A stretch of DNA of 64,000 nucleotides, from positions 2,317,501 to 2,381,500 of the forward strand of contig NZ_CP031455.1 of the NCBI RefSeq assembly GCF_003391135.1, read 5' to 3'. The notes beneath the pieces are model-generated. The model made no database searches, was not told the origin of the DNA, and worked only from the letters and a program-made list of their open reading frames with translations. How positions within the stretch are numbered: position 1 is the stretch's first letter; each line of letters begins with the position of its first letter. Below are positions 51,346 through 59,647 of the stretch, piece after piece. The DNA comes from Streptoverticillium olivoreticuli subsp. olivoreticuli (GTDB taxonomy: Bacteria > Actinomycetota > Actinomycetes > Streptomycetales > Streptomycetaceae). Both the position numbers and the translations under genes were made by a program.

Positions 51346-53031
51346 ATGGCCCGGCGACCGCTCTCCGGCAGCCTGACCGGCGGCATCGGCCTCGCCCGCG
51401 GGCGGGAGTTCGCGCGGTCGGCCGCCTACCACGCCGCCGACGTCCTCCACCCGCTGATCAGCGTCGCACGGGGACTGGGCGTGCTGGCCCGGGGCGGGCT
51501 GCGCCGCTTGGCGGGGATGCCCGCGGACCGGCGCGCGCCCGCGCTGCTGCTGGCGTGCTCGTGCACCGTCATCGTGGCGCTCGTGCCGTACGGGCCGGCG
51601 GTCACCGTGATCGCCGTGATGGTGGCGGCGGGCTGGGCGGGGCGCGAGCGCGCGGCCGGGGACGCGGATCCCGACAGCGAGGAGAACGAGCGGCTCCAGC
51701 TGCTGTACGAGTCCTTGGTGCCCTACCTCTCGATGCCGGAGGACCCCGACCCGCTCTACGCCCACGGCGGCGACCCGGAGGAGGCGTTCCTCACCCACGC
51801 CTTCGAGGACGGGCGGCTGGTCTCCCTCCAGCTGCGCTACCCCGCCTACTTCGCCGACGGCGAGGCCACGGCCCGGGCCAGGGTCGAGCAGCTGCTGCAG
51901 ATCAAGGCCGGACGCGGCCGCGAGTACCGGTTCGACTGGGACGAGGAGGCCAACCGGCTCACCCTGACCGTCCTGCCCGCGCTGCCGACCGACATCCTCG
52001 CCCAGCGGTTCGTCACCACGCCCGGGGAGACCGTGCTCGGCTTCACCGACGCGTCCTCCGTGCAGCGGACGCTGCCGGTGCTCGACGACGAGGGGATCCG
52101 CGACGAGCCGCCCGTCGTCTGGCGCACGGGCCGCCGCTCCACCGAGCCCCACCTGCTGGCCCTCGGCAGGCCCTCCGGCGGGACGACCACCCTCTTGCGC
52201 TCGATCGTGCTCCAGGCCCTCGACCACGGCGACGTGCTGCTGATCGACGGCGGCGGCGCCGGGGGTTACACCTGCTTCCCCGGCCGGGAGGGGGTGCTGG
52301 CCCTGGAGTGCTCCCCCGCGGGCGCGCTCGCCTCGCTGGAGTGGGCCTCCCACGAGACCGAGCGGCGGCTGACGGCCGCCAACCACGCCCGGCAGCAGGG
52401 GCGGCCGCTCCCCGAGGACATCCGCCGCCCCCTGTGGATCGTCGTCGACCGGCCCACGGCGCTGAGCCACCTCGCGGCGGGCGAGGGGCGGCCCGACCCC
52501 CAGGAGCTGCTGGAGGTGCCGCTGCGGCACGGCCGGGCCGCCAATGTCACGGTCGCCGTGGCCGACCACCTGGAGAACGCCCACCTGCTCGGCGAGGCGG
52601 TGCGCGCCCACACCGGCGCCCGGGTGATCCTCGGCCCCGCCACCCCCGAGCAGGTGCGGGCCGCGCTCGGCGCCCCGCCGCACACCACCCCCACGCCGGA
52701 CGTGCCGCCCGGCCGTGGTTACGCGCGGCTGGGCTCGGGGCCCGTCCACCGGGTGCAGGTGCCGGCCACCCCGGATCCGCTCGACGACGAGGCGGCCGAG
52801 GCCGAGCGGCAGGCGGTGCTCAAGCTGCTGCCCCGGGCGGCCGGCCCGCTGTACGGCGCGGGGGTGGAGGCGGCACCGGAGCCGGACGTGGCGGTGCCGG
52901 ACGACGCGGGAACGACACCGGCGCGGGACCCGTACGGCACTGGGCGGCACGCGCCCGAAGAGGCCGCGCCCGTCGAGGGCTTCGGGCACCACCTCGGCGG
53001 CGGGGAGCCGCTGCCGGTTCAGGCCACGTAG
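51346..53031 (+). CDS. sffA: SpoIIIE/FtsK-like sporulation protein SffA
   Basis: A 561-residue protein. Two membrane helices near residues 66-97 anchor a cytosolic part with FtsK/SpoIIIE layout. The Walker A position reads GRPSGGTTT (274-282): the usual lysine is missing. The Walker B position reads WIVVDRPT, with arginine after the aspartate. It may therefore bind nucleotide poorly. In S. coelicolor it localises to sporulation septa through SmeA. Its last 13 bases overlap the convergent MocR gene. Confidence 0.87.
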   Translation: MARRPLSGSLTGGIGLARGREFARSAAYHAADVLHPLISVARGLGVLARGGLRRLAGMPADRRAPALLLACSCTVIVALVPYGPAVTVIAVMVAAGWAGRERAAGDADPDSEENERLQLLYESLVPYLSMPEDPDPLYAHGGDPEEAFLTHAFEDGRLVSLQLRYPAYFADGEATARARVEQLLQIKAGRGREYRFDWDEEANRLTLTVLPALPTDILAQRFVTTPGETVLGFTDASSVQRTLPVLDDEGIRDEPPVVWRTGRRSTEPHLLALGRPSGGTTTLLRSIVLQALDHGDVLLIDGGGAGGYTCFPGREGVLALECSPAGALASLEWASHETERRLTAANHARQQGRPLPEDIRRPLWIVVDRPTALSHLAAGEGRPDPQELLEVPLRHGRAANVTVAVADHLENAHLLGEAVRAHTGARVILGPATPEQVRAALGAPPHTTPTPDVPPGRGYARLGSGPVHRVQVPATPDPLDDEAAEAERQAVLKLLPRAAGPLYGAGVEAAPEPDVAVPDDAGTTPARDPYGTGRHAPEEAAPVEGFGHHLGGGEPLPVQAT

Positions 53032-54533
53032 GTACGCGGGGCCTCGACGGCCGCCGTCGCGCCGCTCGCCACCAGGCGGGCGGCCTCCGCCAGCCGGCTC
53101 GCGGCCTCCTCGGCGACCGCGCCGGTGACCGTGAACGGCACCCGTACGAACCCCTCGAAGGCCCCGTCGATGCCGAACCGCGGCCCCGACGGCACCCGCA
53201 CGCCCAGCCGCTCCCCCGCCTCCGCGATCCGCGAGCCGGACAGCCCGCCGGTGCGCACCCACAGCGTGAGCCCGCCGCGCGGGACGGTGAACTCCCAGTC
53301 CGGCAGGTGCCGTCCGAGCGCGGCGACGACGGAGTCGCGGTTCTCCCGCGTGGTGGCCCGCCGTATGGCGACGGCGGCGTCCCAGCCGTCGGTGTTCAAC
53401 AGCCACGCGACGGCGAGCTGTTCCAGCACGGGCGTGCCGAGGTCGGCGTAGGCGCGGGCGGCGACGAGGCTGCGGATCACGTCCGGGGCGGCCCTGACCC
53501 AGCCGATCCGCAGGCCCGCCCAGAACGACTTGCTGGCCGAGCCGACGGTGATCACGGCGCTGCCCGCCGGATCGAAGGCGCAGACGGGCCGGGGCAGTTC
53601 GAGGTCCGGCTCCAGGGCGAGGTCGGACATGGTCTCGTCCGCGATGAGCACGGTGCCCGCGGCGCGGGCCGCCTCGACGAGCTCCCGGCGCTGCTCGTCT
53701 GGGGCCAGGGCGCCGGTGGGGTTGTGGAAGTCGGCGATGACGTAGGCCATGCGGGGCGCGGCGTCGCGCAGCACCTGGCGCCAGGCGGGGAGGTCCCAGC
53801 CCGCGAGCCCGTCGGCCATGGCCACGGGCACCAGCCGGGCCCCGGCCTCGCGCATCAGCTGCAGGACGTTGGCGTAGGAGGGCGATTCGACGGCGACCCG
53901 CTCGCCGCGCCCGGCCATGAGCCGGCAGATCGCGGCGACGGCGCCCATGGCACCGGTGGTGACCATGATCTGCTCGGGCATGGTGGGAATGCCCCGCGCG
54001 GTGTAGCGGTCGGCGATGGCCTGCCGCAGCGCGGGCAGGCCCGCGGGGTAGTCGCCGTGGGTGTGCGCGTAGGGCGGCAGTTCCTCGAGCGCGCCCTGGA
54101 AGGCGCGGGTCAGCCAGGGCTCGGGGGCGGGCAGGGCCGCGCAGCCGAGGTCGATGACGGAGCCCGCGGCCTCCGGCGGCAGCGGGTCGAGGCCGCGGGT
54201 GGGCAGCGGGTTCCCGGCGGGCACGGACGTCCAGCTCCCGGCGCCGCGCCGGGACTCCAGGAACCCCTCGCCGCGCAGCGCCTCGTAGGCGGCGGCGACG
54301 GTGGTGCGGCTGACGGAGAGGGCCGCCGCGAGCTCGCGCTCGGCGGGCAGCCGTGCGGCCACCGGGACCCGCCCCTCCAGGACGAGCAGCCGGATGCCGT
54401 CCGCGAGGGAGCGGTAGGCGGGTGCGCGGCGGCCGCCGATCAGGGTCACGACGCCCTGCCCGTCGCGCTCGTGCTGCGAGCCGAGGAGGTGCGCGAGCTT
54501 CTGCGCCCCCACCGAAGAGGTCCACTGACTCAT
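53019..54533 (-). CDS. MocR-type GntR regulator with PLP aminotransferase domain
   Basis: A 504-residue regulator. The GntR winged helix (LPAERELAAALSVSRTTVAAAYEAL) spans about residues 20-95, and a fold-type I aminotransferase domain follows with the PLP lysine in SASKSFWAGLRIGW and the FHNPTGAL turn. ATG 54533 begins MSQWTSSVG. It is divergent from a YczE-type membrane gene, the common arrangement in which such regulators control that neighbour. Confidence 0.93.
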   Translation of the reverse strand: MSQWTSSVGAQKLAHLLGSQHERDGQGVVTLIGGRRAPAYRSLADGIRLLVLEGRVPVAARLPAERELAAALSVSRTTVAAAYEALRGEGFLESRRGAGSWTSVPAGNPLPTRGLDPLPPEAAGSVIDLGCAALPAPEPWLTRAFQGALEELPPYAHTHGDYPAGLPALRQAIADRYTARGIPTMPEQIMVTTGAMGAVAAICRLMAGRGERVAVESPSYANVLQLMREAGARLVPVAMADGLAGWDLPAWRQVLRDAAPRMAYVIADFHNPTGALAPDEQRRELVEAARAAGTVLIADETMSDLALEPDLELPRPVCAFDPAGSAVITVGSASKSFWAGLRIGWVRAAPDVIRSLVAARAYADLGTPVLEQLAVAWLLNTDGWDAAVAIRRATTRENRDSVVAALGRHLPDWEFTVPRGGLTLWVRTGGLSGSRIAEAGERLGVRVPSGPRFGIDGAFEGFVRVPFTVTGAVAEEAASRLAEAARLVASGATAAVEAPRTYVA

Positions 54534-54662
54534 ACCGACCGGTCCACCTTTCCGGGATTGGCCATGGATCATTGCCCTGTCCAGTCCACAGACTGTCATG
54601 CGGCAGGCCACTTGCACCACCATCCCTGCCGATTCGTCGCGCCGAACACTTGGGAGGATCCT

Positions 54663-55364
54663 TTGTCCGCATCAGGGGGACTGCTTCTGGCCCGCCGGCT
54701 GCTCATGCTCTACGGCGGGCTCGTGCTGTACGGCGTGAGCGCGGGACTGCAGCTGCGGGCGGGGCTCGGGCTCGCCCCGTGGGACGTGCTGAACCAGGGG
54801 GTCGCCCGGCACGCGGGCATCTCGATCGGCGCCGCCTCGATAGCCATCGGCGCGCTGGTGCTGCTGCTGTGGATCCCGCTCCGGCAGCGGCCGGGGCTCG
54901 GCACGATCTCCAACGTGCTGGTGATCGGCCTCGCGCTGGACGCGACGCTGACCCTCGCCCCCGCGCCCGCGTCGCTGTGGGCACGGATCCCGCTGCTGGC
55001 CTTCTCCGTGGTGCTCTGCTCGGTGGCGACCGGGCTCTACATCTCCGCGCGGTTCGGCCCCGGCCCGCGCGACGGGCTGATGACCGGTCTGCACCGGCGC
55101 ACGGGACGCTCGGTGCGGCTCGTACGGACCTGCATCGAGATCGTCGTGCTGGCGACGGGCTTCCTGCTCGGCGGGTCGGTGGGCGCGGGCACGGTGCTCT
55201 ACGCGCTGGCCATCGGGCCGCTGTCGCAGTTCTTCCTGCGCTTCTTCGCCCTGCCCCAGGCGGCGCCCTCGGCGGTGGTCGCGAGCGGGGCCGCGCACGG
55301 CACCCCGGCCCCCGGAACGGCGCCGGAGCCGGCGGCGGCGCGCGAACTTCCGGACCTGGTTTAG
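54663..55364 (+). CDS. YczE/YyaS/YitT-family membrane protein
   Basis: A 233-residue protein with about five membrane helices and a polar C-terminal tail. GLGLAPWDVLNQG and GPGPRDGLMTGL are family motifs. TTG 54663 is preceded by GGGAGG at five bases. Likely target of the divergent MocR regulator; substrate unknown. Confidence 0.87.
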   Translation: MSASGGLLLARRLLMLYGGLVLYGVSAGLQLRAGLGLAPWDVLNQGVARHAGISIGAASIAIGALVLLLWIPLRQRPGLGTISNVLVIGLALDATLTLAPAPASLWARIPLLAFSVVLCSVATGLYISARFGPGPRDGLMTGLHRRTGRSVRLVRTCIEIVVLATGFLLGGSVGAGTVLYALAIGPLSQFFLRFFALPQAAPSAVVASGAAHGTPAPGTAPEPAAARELPDLV

Positions 55365-55532
55365 GCCGGGGGGAGGTGGGCCGGTAGTGTACGCCTTCGA
55401 CCCACCGGACGGACCGTTACTGCGCGCTAAAGCGACAGAAACGCAGGGTGACATCCGTTGCCAGATGTGACAAAACGGGCGCTGGTGGGTACAACAAGGG
55501 GCGGCACGACGGGCGACGCATGTCCCTCAACG

Positions 55533-55558
55533 GGAATCTTCACCGCCGACCGGACGTT
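55533..55558 (+). promoter_or_regulatory. SigR-dependent promoter of rbpA
   Basis: GGAAT at 55533-55537 and GTT at 55556-55558 with an 18-base spacer exactly match the sigma-R consensus GGAAT-N18-GTT. It lies about 62 bases before rbpA, which is a known SigR target. A second possible promoter of housekeeping type (TGTGAC-N18-TACAAC) lies upstream, around 55465-55495. Confidence 0.85.
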
Positions 55559-55620
55559 GACCGGATGACGACGACAGCGACACCTGTCCTGTGGGCGACC
55601 AAGCCCGGGAGGCACGATTC

Positions 55621-55995
55621 ATGAGTGAGCGAGCTCTCCGCGGCACGCGACTTGTGGTTACCAGCTACGAGACCGACCGCGGCATCGATCTGGCCCCGCG
55701 CCAGGCGGTGGAGTACGCATGCCCGAACGGGCATCGATTTGAGATGCCGTTTTCGGTAGAGGCGGAGATTCCGCCGGAGTGGGAGTGCAAGGCGTGCGGC
55801 GCCGTTGCACTCCTGGTGGACGGCGACGGTCCTGAGGAGAAGAAGGGCAAGCCTGCGCGTACGCACTGGGACATGCTCATGGAGCGCCGGACCCGTGAGG
55901 AGCTGGAGGAGGTGCTGGCCGAGCGGCTGGCCGTCCTTCGCTCGGGTGCCATGAACATCGCCGTGCATCCGCGGGACAACCGCAAGTCCGCCTGA
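55621..55995 (+). CDS. rbpA: RNA polymerase-binding protein RbpA
   Basis: A 124-residue actinobacterial transcription factor that binds RNA polymerase and principal sigma factors and stabilises the open complex. The start MSERALRGTRLVVTSYETDRG, the zinc-binding-like YACPNGHRFEMPF ... WECKACG core and the sigma-interacting tail with REELEEVLAERLAVLR are all typical. Length equals that of S. coelicolor RbpA. GGGAGG precedes ATG 55621. Confidence 0.97.
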   Translation: MSERALRGTRLVVTSYETDRGIDLAPRQAVEYACPNGHRFEMPFSVEAEIPPEWECKACGAVALLVDGDGPEEKKGKPARTHWDMLMERRTREELEEVLAERLAVLRSGAMNIAVHPRDNRKSA

Positions 55996-56020
55996 CCGCG
56001 TAGCGGCGGGCGACACACCC

Positions 56021-56060
56021 AAGGGCCGGGCCACTGCATTCAGGCAGTGGCCCGGCCCTT
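56021..56060. terminator. Strong bidirectional terminator between rbpA and fxsA
   Basis: Perfect 17-bp stem (AAGGGCCGGGCCACTGC and complement) with a 6-base loop; after one mismatch a further six base pairs (CACACC / GGTGTG) extend it outward. Confidence 0.85.
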
Positions 56061-56110
56061 AGGTGTGCGCTTGTACGGGGCTCCGGCCCCCGGCCGGAGC
56101 CCCGTACCGC

Positions 56111-56671
56111 TCAACGCGGCAGCTGGGGCCCGTCCTCGCGCGGAGCGCGCGCCGGCTCGTCCTCCCGGATGACCTCGCCCTGGACGACCTTGCCGTCGGG
56201 CATCCGCATGCGCGCCTGCTGGAAGGCGTCCCCGAACGTCCCGGAGGCCGCGGGCCGCCCCAGCCGCCGCTCGAACCCCTTGCGGAGCAGGCTGCGGGTG
56301 GGCGGGAAGAGGCACAGCAGGCCCGCCACGTCGGACAGCAGGCCGGGCAGGATGATCAGCAGCCCGCCGAGCATCGTGAGGCCGTTGCCCCCGCCCTCCG
56401 GCGCCGGCCCGGCCACCGCTCCCCCGGGCTGGAGCGTCACCGTCAGCCGCTGCCAGGCCCGGCGCCCGGCCCGCTTGATCACATATGAGCCGACGACCAC
56501 GCCACCGGCCAGCAGGGCGAAGACCGTGAGGCCCCCGGCGGCCCCGGCCACCAGTGTCAGCAGCCAGATCTCCAGCACCACCCACACCGCCACCCCCAGG
56601 GGGACGAGCTTGCGGGCGCGGCTCTTCTTCGGCGGTCGGCCTTCAGGGGTCTGCTGTGCTCCGAACGTCAT
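56111..56671 (-). CDS. FxsA-family membrane protein
   Basis: A 186-residue protein with about three to four membrane helices in the order typical of FxsA: VPLGVAVWVVLEIWLLTLVA, then the LTMLGGLLIILPGLLSDVAG signature. N- and C-terminal tails are charged. FxsA in E. coli modulates phage T7 exclusion; the role in Streptomyces is unknown. Last gene after ppm on the minus strand. Confidence 0.88.
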   Translation of the reverse strand: MTFGAQQTPEGRPPKKSRARKLVPLGVAVWVVLEIWLLTLVAGAAGGLTVFALLAGGVVVGSYVIKRAGRRAWQRLTVTLQPGGAVAGPAPEGGGNGLTMLGGLLIILPGLLSDVAGLLCLFPPTRSLLRKGFERRLGRPAASGTFGDAFQQARMRMPDGKVVQGEVIREDEPARAPREDGPQLPR

Positions 56672-56715
56672 GCCTCAAGTGTGCCTGGACGCCCGCCGTA
56701 CGCCGCGGCCCGGGG

Positions 56716-57477
56716 TCAGCCCCGGCCGAGGACCTTGCCGACCCGGGAGCCGACGCCCCACGAGGTGACCCGCCACAGGGCCTCCGCGACGATGTCGCGG
56801 CTCATCTTGCTGTCCCCGAGCTCCCGCTCGACGAAGGTGATGGGGACCTCCACCACATGGAACCCGGCCTTGACCGCGCGCCAGGCCAGGTCGACCTGGA
56901 AGCAGTAGCCCTGCGAGGCGACCTCCTCCATGCCCAGGCCCTCCAGGGTCTCCCTGCGGAAGGCGCGGTAGCCGCCGGTGACGTCGCGCAGCGGGACGTC
57001 CAGGAGCAGCCGGGAGTAGGTGGAGCCGCCGCGGGAGAGGAACTCGCGGGACTTCGGCCAGTTCACGACCCGGCCGCCGGGCACCCAGCGGGAGCCGAGC
57101 ACCAGGTCGGCGCCCTTGAGGGCGGTGAGCAGCCGGGGCAGCTCCTCCGGCTGGTGGGAGCCGTCGGCGTCCATCTCCACCAGGACGCCGTAGCCGTGGT
57201 CGAGGCCCCAGCGGAAGCCCGCGAGATAGGCGGCGCCGAGACCCTCCTTGCCCTTGCGGTGCAGGACCTTGATCTGGTCGTCGTCGGCCGCCAGCTCGTC
57301 GGCCAGCTTGCCGGTGCCGTCGGGGCTGTTGTCGTCGGCGACGAGAACGTGCGCCTCGGGCACGGCCGACCGCACCCGGCCGACGATGGACTTGATGTTC
57401 TCCGCCTCGTTGTAGGTCGGGATGATCACCAAGGCCGTGCCGAGCGGACCGTATCTCCGCTGACCACCGTCGTTCAC
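56716..57477 (-). CDS. ppm: Polyprenol-phosphate mannosyltransferase
   Basis: A 253-residue GT2 enzyme that makes polyprenyl-phosphate mannose for protein O-mannosylation and other extracytoplasmic mannose transfer. Seen: VIIPTYNEAENI, DDNSPDGTG, the metal-binding VEMDADGSHQP and the acceptor region GGSTYSRLLL. It lacks membrane anchors. GTG 57477 overlaps the lnt stop by four bases. In mycobacteria the two proteins are fused as Ppm1; here they are separate but coupled. Confidence 0.94.
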   Translation of the reverse strand: MNDGGQRRYGPLGTALVIIPTYNEAENIKSIVGRVRSAVPEAHVLVADDNSPDGTGKLADELAADDDQIKVLHRKGKEGLGAAYLAGFRWGLDHGYGVLVEMDADGSHQPEELPRLLTALKGADLVLGSRWVPGGRVVNWPKSREFLSRGGSTYSRLLLDVPLRDVTGGYRAFRRETLEGLGMEEVASQGYCFQVDLAWRAVKAGFHVVEVPITFVERELGDSKMSRDIVAEALWRVTSWGVGSRVGKVLGRG

Positions 57478-59147
57478 TGCTGCCCCTTCTCGTCCGTACG
57501 TCCCCGACGGCCGATCAGGAGTGCGGCCGCACAGGAGAGAACGCCCACCATAGCGAGCGCCCATTCGGGCGCCGCACCGGTGCGGTCCGCGACGGTGGTC
57601 CCGTCCCGCAGGGGAATCCGGGCACTGATGACATCCCGGGTGAATTCCTCGCTCCGCTGGAGCACCTTGCCGTCCGGGGCGACCACGGCGCTGATGCCGC
57701 TGGTCGCCGCGGTGACCACCGCGCGGCCGTGCTCGACGGCCCGCAGCCGGGACATGGCCAGCTGCTGCTCGGGCTGGCCGGTGCGGCCGTAGGTGGCGTT
57801 GTTGGTCTGGACGACGAGGGCGCGGGCACCGGCCTTGACCGTGTCGCGGACGATCTCGTCGTAGGCGACCTCGAAGCAGATCACGTCGCCGAGCCGGGCC
57901 GGGCCGATCTGCATCACGCCGGTGTGGTCGCCGGGGTAGAAGTCGCGCTGGACGCGCTGGAGCCGGGTGATGACCTTGCTCAGCTGGTCGCGGAAGGGCA
58001 CGTACTCGCCGAACGGCACGGGGTGCTGCTTGGCGTAGGAGGCGCCGGGGCCCGTCCTCGGGTCCCAGACGATGCCCTTGTTGTCGATGTAGCCGCCCTT
58101 GCCCGGGTGGTCGACCAGGGCGCCGACGAGGACCGGCACGCCGACGGCCTTGACGGCCTCGTCGATGCGGTCGTACGCCTGCGGGTACTGGAACGGGTCG
58201 AGGTCCGAGGAGTTCTCCGGCCAGATCACCAGGTCGGGCTTTTCCGTCCGCCCCGCCTTGATGTCGCGGGCCAGCTGGAGGGTGGCGTCGACGTGGTTGT
58301 CGAGGATCATCATCGGGCGGCCGAGGAAGTCGATGCCCGGGCGCTGCACATTGCCCTGGACCAGGGCGATCTTCACGGTGTCGGCGGCCTTCGTGGGGAC
58401 GGGCACGGCGTATCCGGCGAGGGTGAGCGCCGCGGCCAGCGCGACGGCCTCGACCCCCGGCAGGGCCATACGGACCGTACGGGGCCCGCGGCGCAGCCGA
58501 AGGCCGGTGATCACCGCGCAGGCGAGCAGGCCGCTCGTGAGAGCCACGGCGAAGGTCACCAGCGGGGCGCCGCCGAGGGCGGCGAGCGGGGTGAACGGCG
58601 AGGCGGTGTTGGCGAAGGCCAGCCGCCCCCAGGGGAAGCCGCCGAACGGCAGCCGGTCGCGGGCCAGCTCCTCGGCGACCCACAGGCAGGCGCCCCACAG
58701 CGGCCACGCGGGCAGCCGGGAGACCAGGGCCAGGCAGGCGCCGAGCACCGCGATGAACAGAGCCTCGACGAAGGAGAGCCCGACCACCGCGTCGTAGCCG
58801 ACGACCCGCAGCCAGCGGAGCAGGACGAAGAAGAACGGCAGCGCGAAGGCGAAGCCGGTCCAGGCGCCCTGGCGGGCGGTGCGCCCGCGGGTCAGCAGCG
58901 CCAGCGCGGTGACGGCCACGACCGACAGCGGCCACAGGTCGTACGGCGGGAAGGCCACGGCGAGCGCGAGGCCGCCGAGCGCGGCGAGGCCCGTGCGGGG
59001 CGCCTCACGGCGGGCGAGGCGGCCGAGACGGGTGAGCCTGCCCGGGCGCGGCGCGGGTGGCGCGGCGGGCTCCGCGGCCGGCACCGGTTCGGTGAGGTCG
59101 GCGGCGCGGCTCTCGCCATCGGCGGTGGTTTCGGGACCCGGGGGCAC
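57474..59147 (-). CDS. lnt: Apolipoprotein N-acyltransferase
   Basis: A 557-residue membrane enzyme that adds the third acyl chain to lipoproteins. About eight N-terminal membrane helices precede a nitrilase domain with the triad Glu (VIWPENSSD), Lys (KQHPVPFGEY) and Cys (DVICFEVAYDE). GTG 59147 is preferred because AGGAAGG stands upstream; the frame stays open much further but without homology. A 45-residue disordered start is seen. A likely promoter lies about 360 bases upstream. Confidence 0.92.
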   Translation of the reverse strand: MPPGPETTADGESRAADLTEPVPAAEPAAPPAPRPGRLTRLGRLARREAPRTGLAALGGLALAVAFPPYDLWPLSVVAVTALALLTRGRTARQGAWTGFAFALPFFFVLLRWLRVVGYDAVVGLSFVEALFIAVLGACLALVSRLPAWPLWGACLWVAEELARDRLPFGGFPWGRLAFANTASPFTPLAALGGAPLVTFAVALTSGLLACAVITGLRLRRGPRTVRMALPGVEAVALAAALTLAGYAVPVPTKAADTVKIALVQGNVQRPGIDFLGRPMMILDNHVDATLQLARDIKAGRTEKPDLVIWPENSSDLDPFQYPQAYDRIDEAVKAVGVPVLVGALVDHPGKGGYIDNKGIVWDPRTGPGASYAKQHPVPFGEYVPFRDQLSKVITRLQRVQRDFYPGDHTGVMQIGPARLGDVICFEVAYDEIVRDTVKAGARALVVQTNNATYGRTGQPEQQLAMSRLRAVEHGRAVVTAATSGISAVVAPDGKVLQRSEEFTRDVISARIPLRDGTTVADRTGAAPEWALAMVGVLSCAAALLIGRRGRTDEKGQQ

Positions 59148-59505
59148 GGTCGCGCCTTCCTGCGAGCTGAGCGGTGATGTGCCGACGGTACCCCGCGCGG
59201 GTCGCACCCCGGATCCTGGGCCATGGAGAACGCGCTTTCGCGCGCGAGCGGCGAATGGGGGCCCGGCGTCCTTCGGGCCGGCCCGGGAACCGCTGGCTGC
59301 GGGTCGGCCGAGACCGTTGTCTACTGAACGTCCGGGCCCCACCCGGGTCGCACCTGCCGGCCTGGCGGAACCGTCCCTCGCCCCCGTGCGCTGGAACCTG
59401 GCTGCCAGTGGCGGTGTGCCGGTCCGGCGCACCGCCCCATGGCCCAGCGGCGTTCGACGACTGTGTGGAGATTCACCGGCCGGACGTCCTTGGTGGACTC
59501 CGCCG

Positions 59506-59578
59506 AACCTACCCGCCGCCGCCCACACCCTGTCAACACCTCTCTGACCTGCGCAGATGTTTCAAATCAGCAGGTCAG
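59506..59578 (-). promoter_or_regulatory. Candidate promoter and inverted repeat upstream of lnt
   Basis: On the minus strand TTGACA (59536-59531) and TAGGTT (59511-59506) are spaced by 19 bases. Just upstream a perfect 9-bp inverted repeat CTGACCTGC / GCAGGTCAG (59544-59552 and 59570-59578) surrounds an AT-rich loop and could be an operator or a terminator for upstream transcription. This lies in the 500-base gene-free stretch 59148-59647, where I see no gene. Confidence 0.45.
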
Positions 59579-59647
59579 TAAGGCGGGTGATCATGTGCGG
59601 CGACAGGCCGACGGCACGTCGTTCGGCGGTACGCGGCGCCGCCTCAA

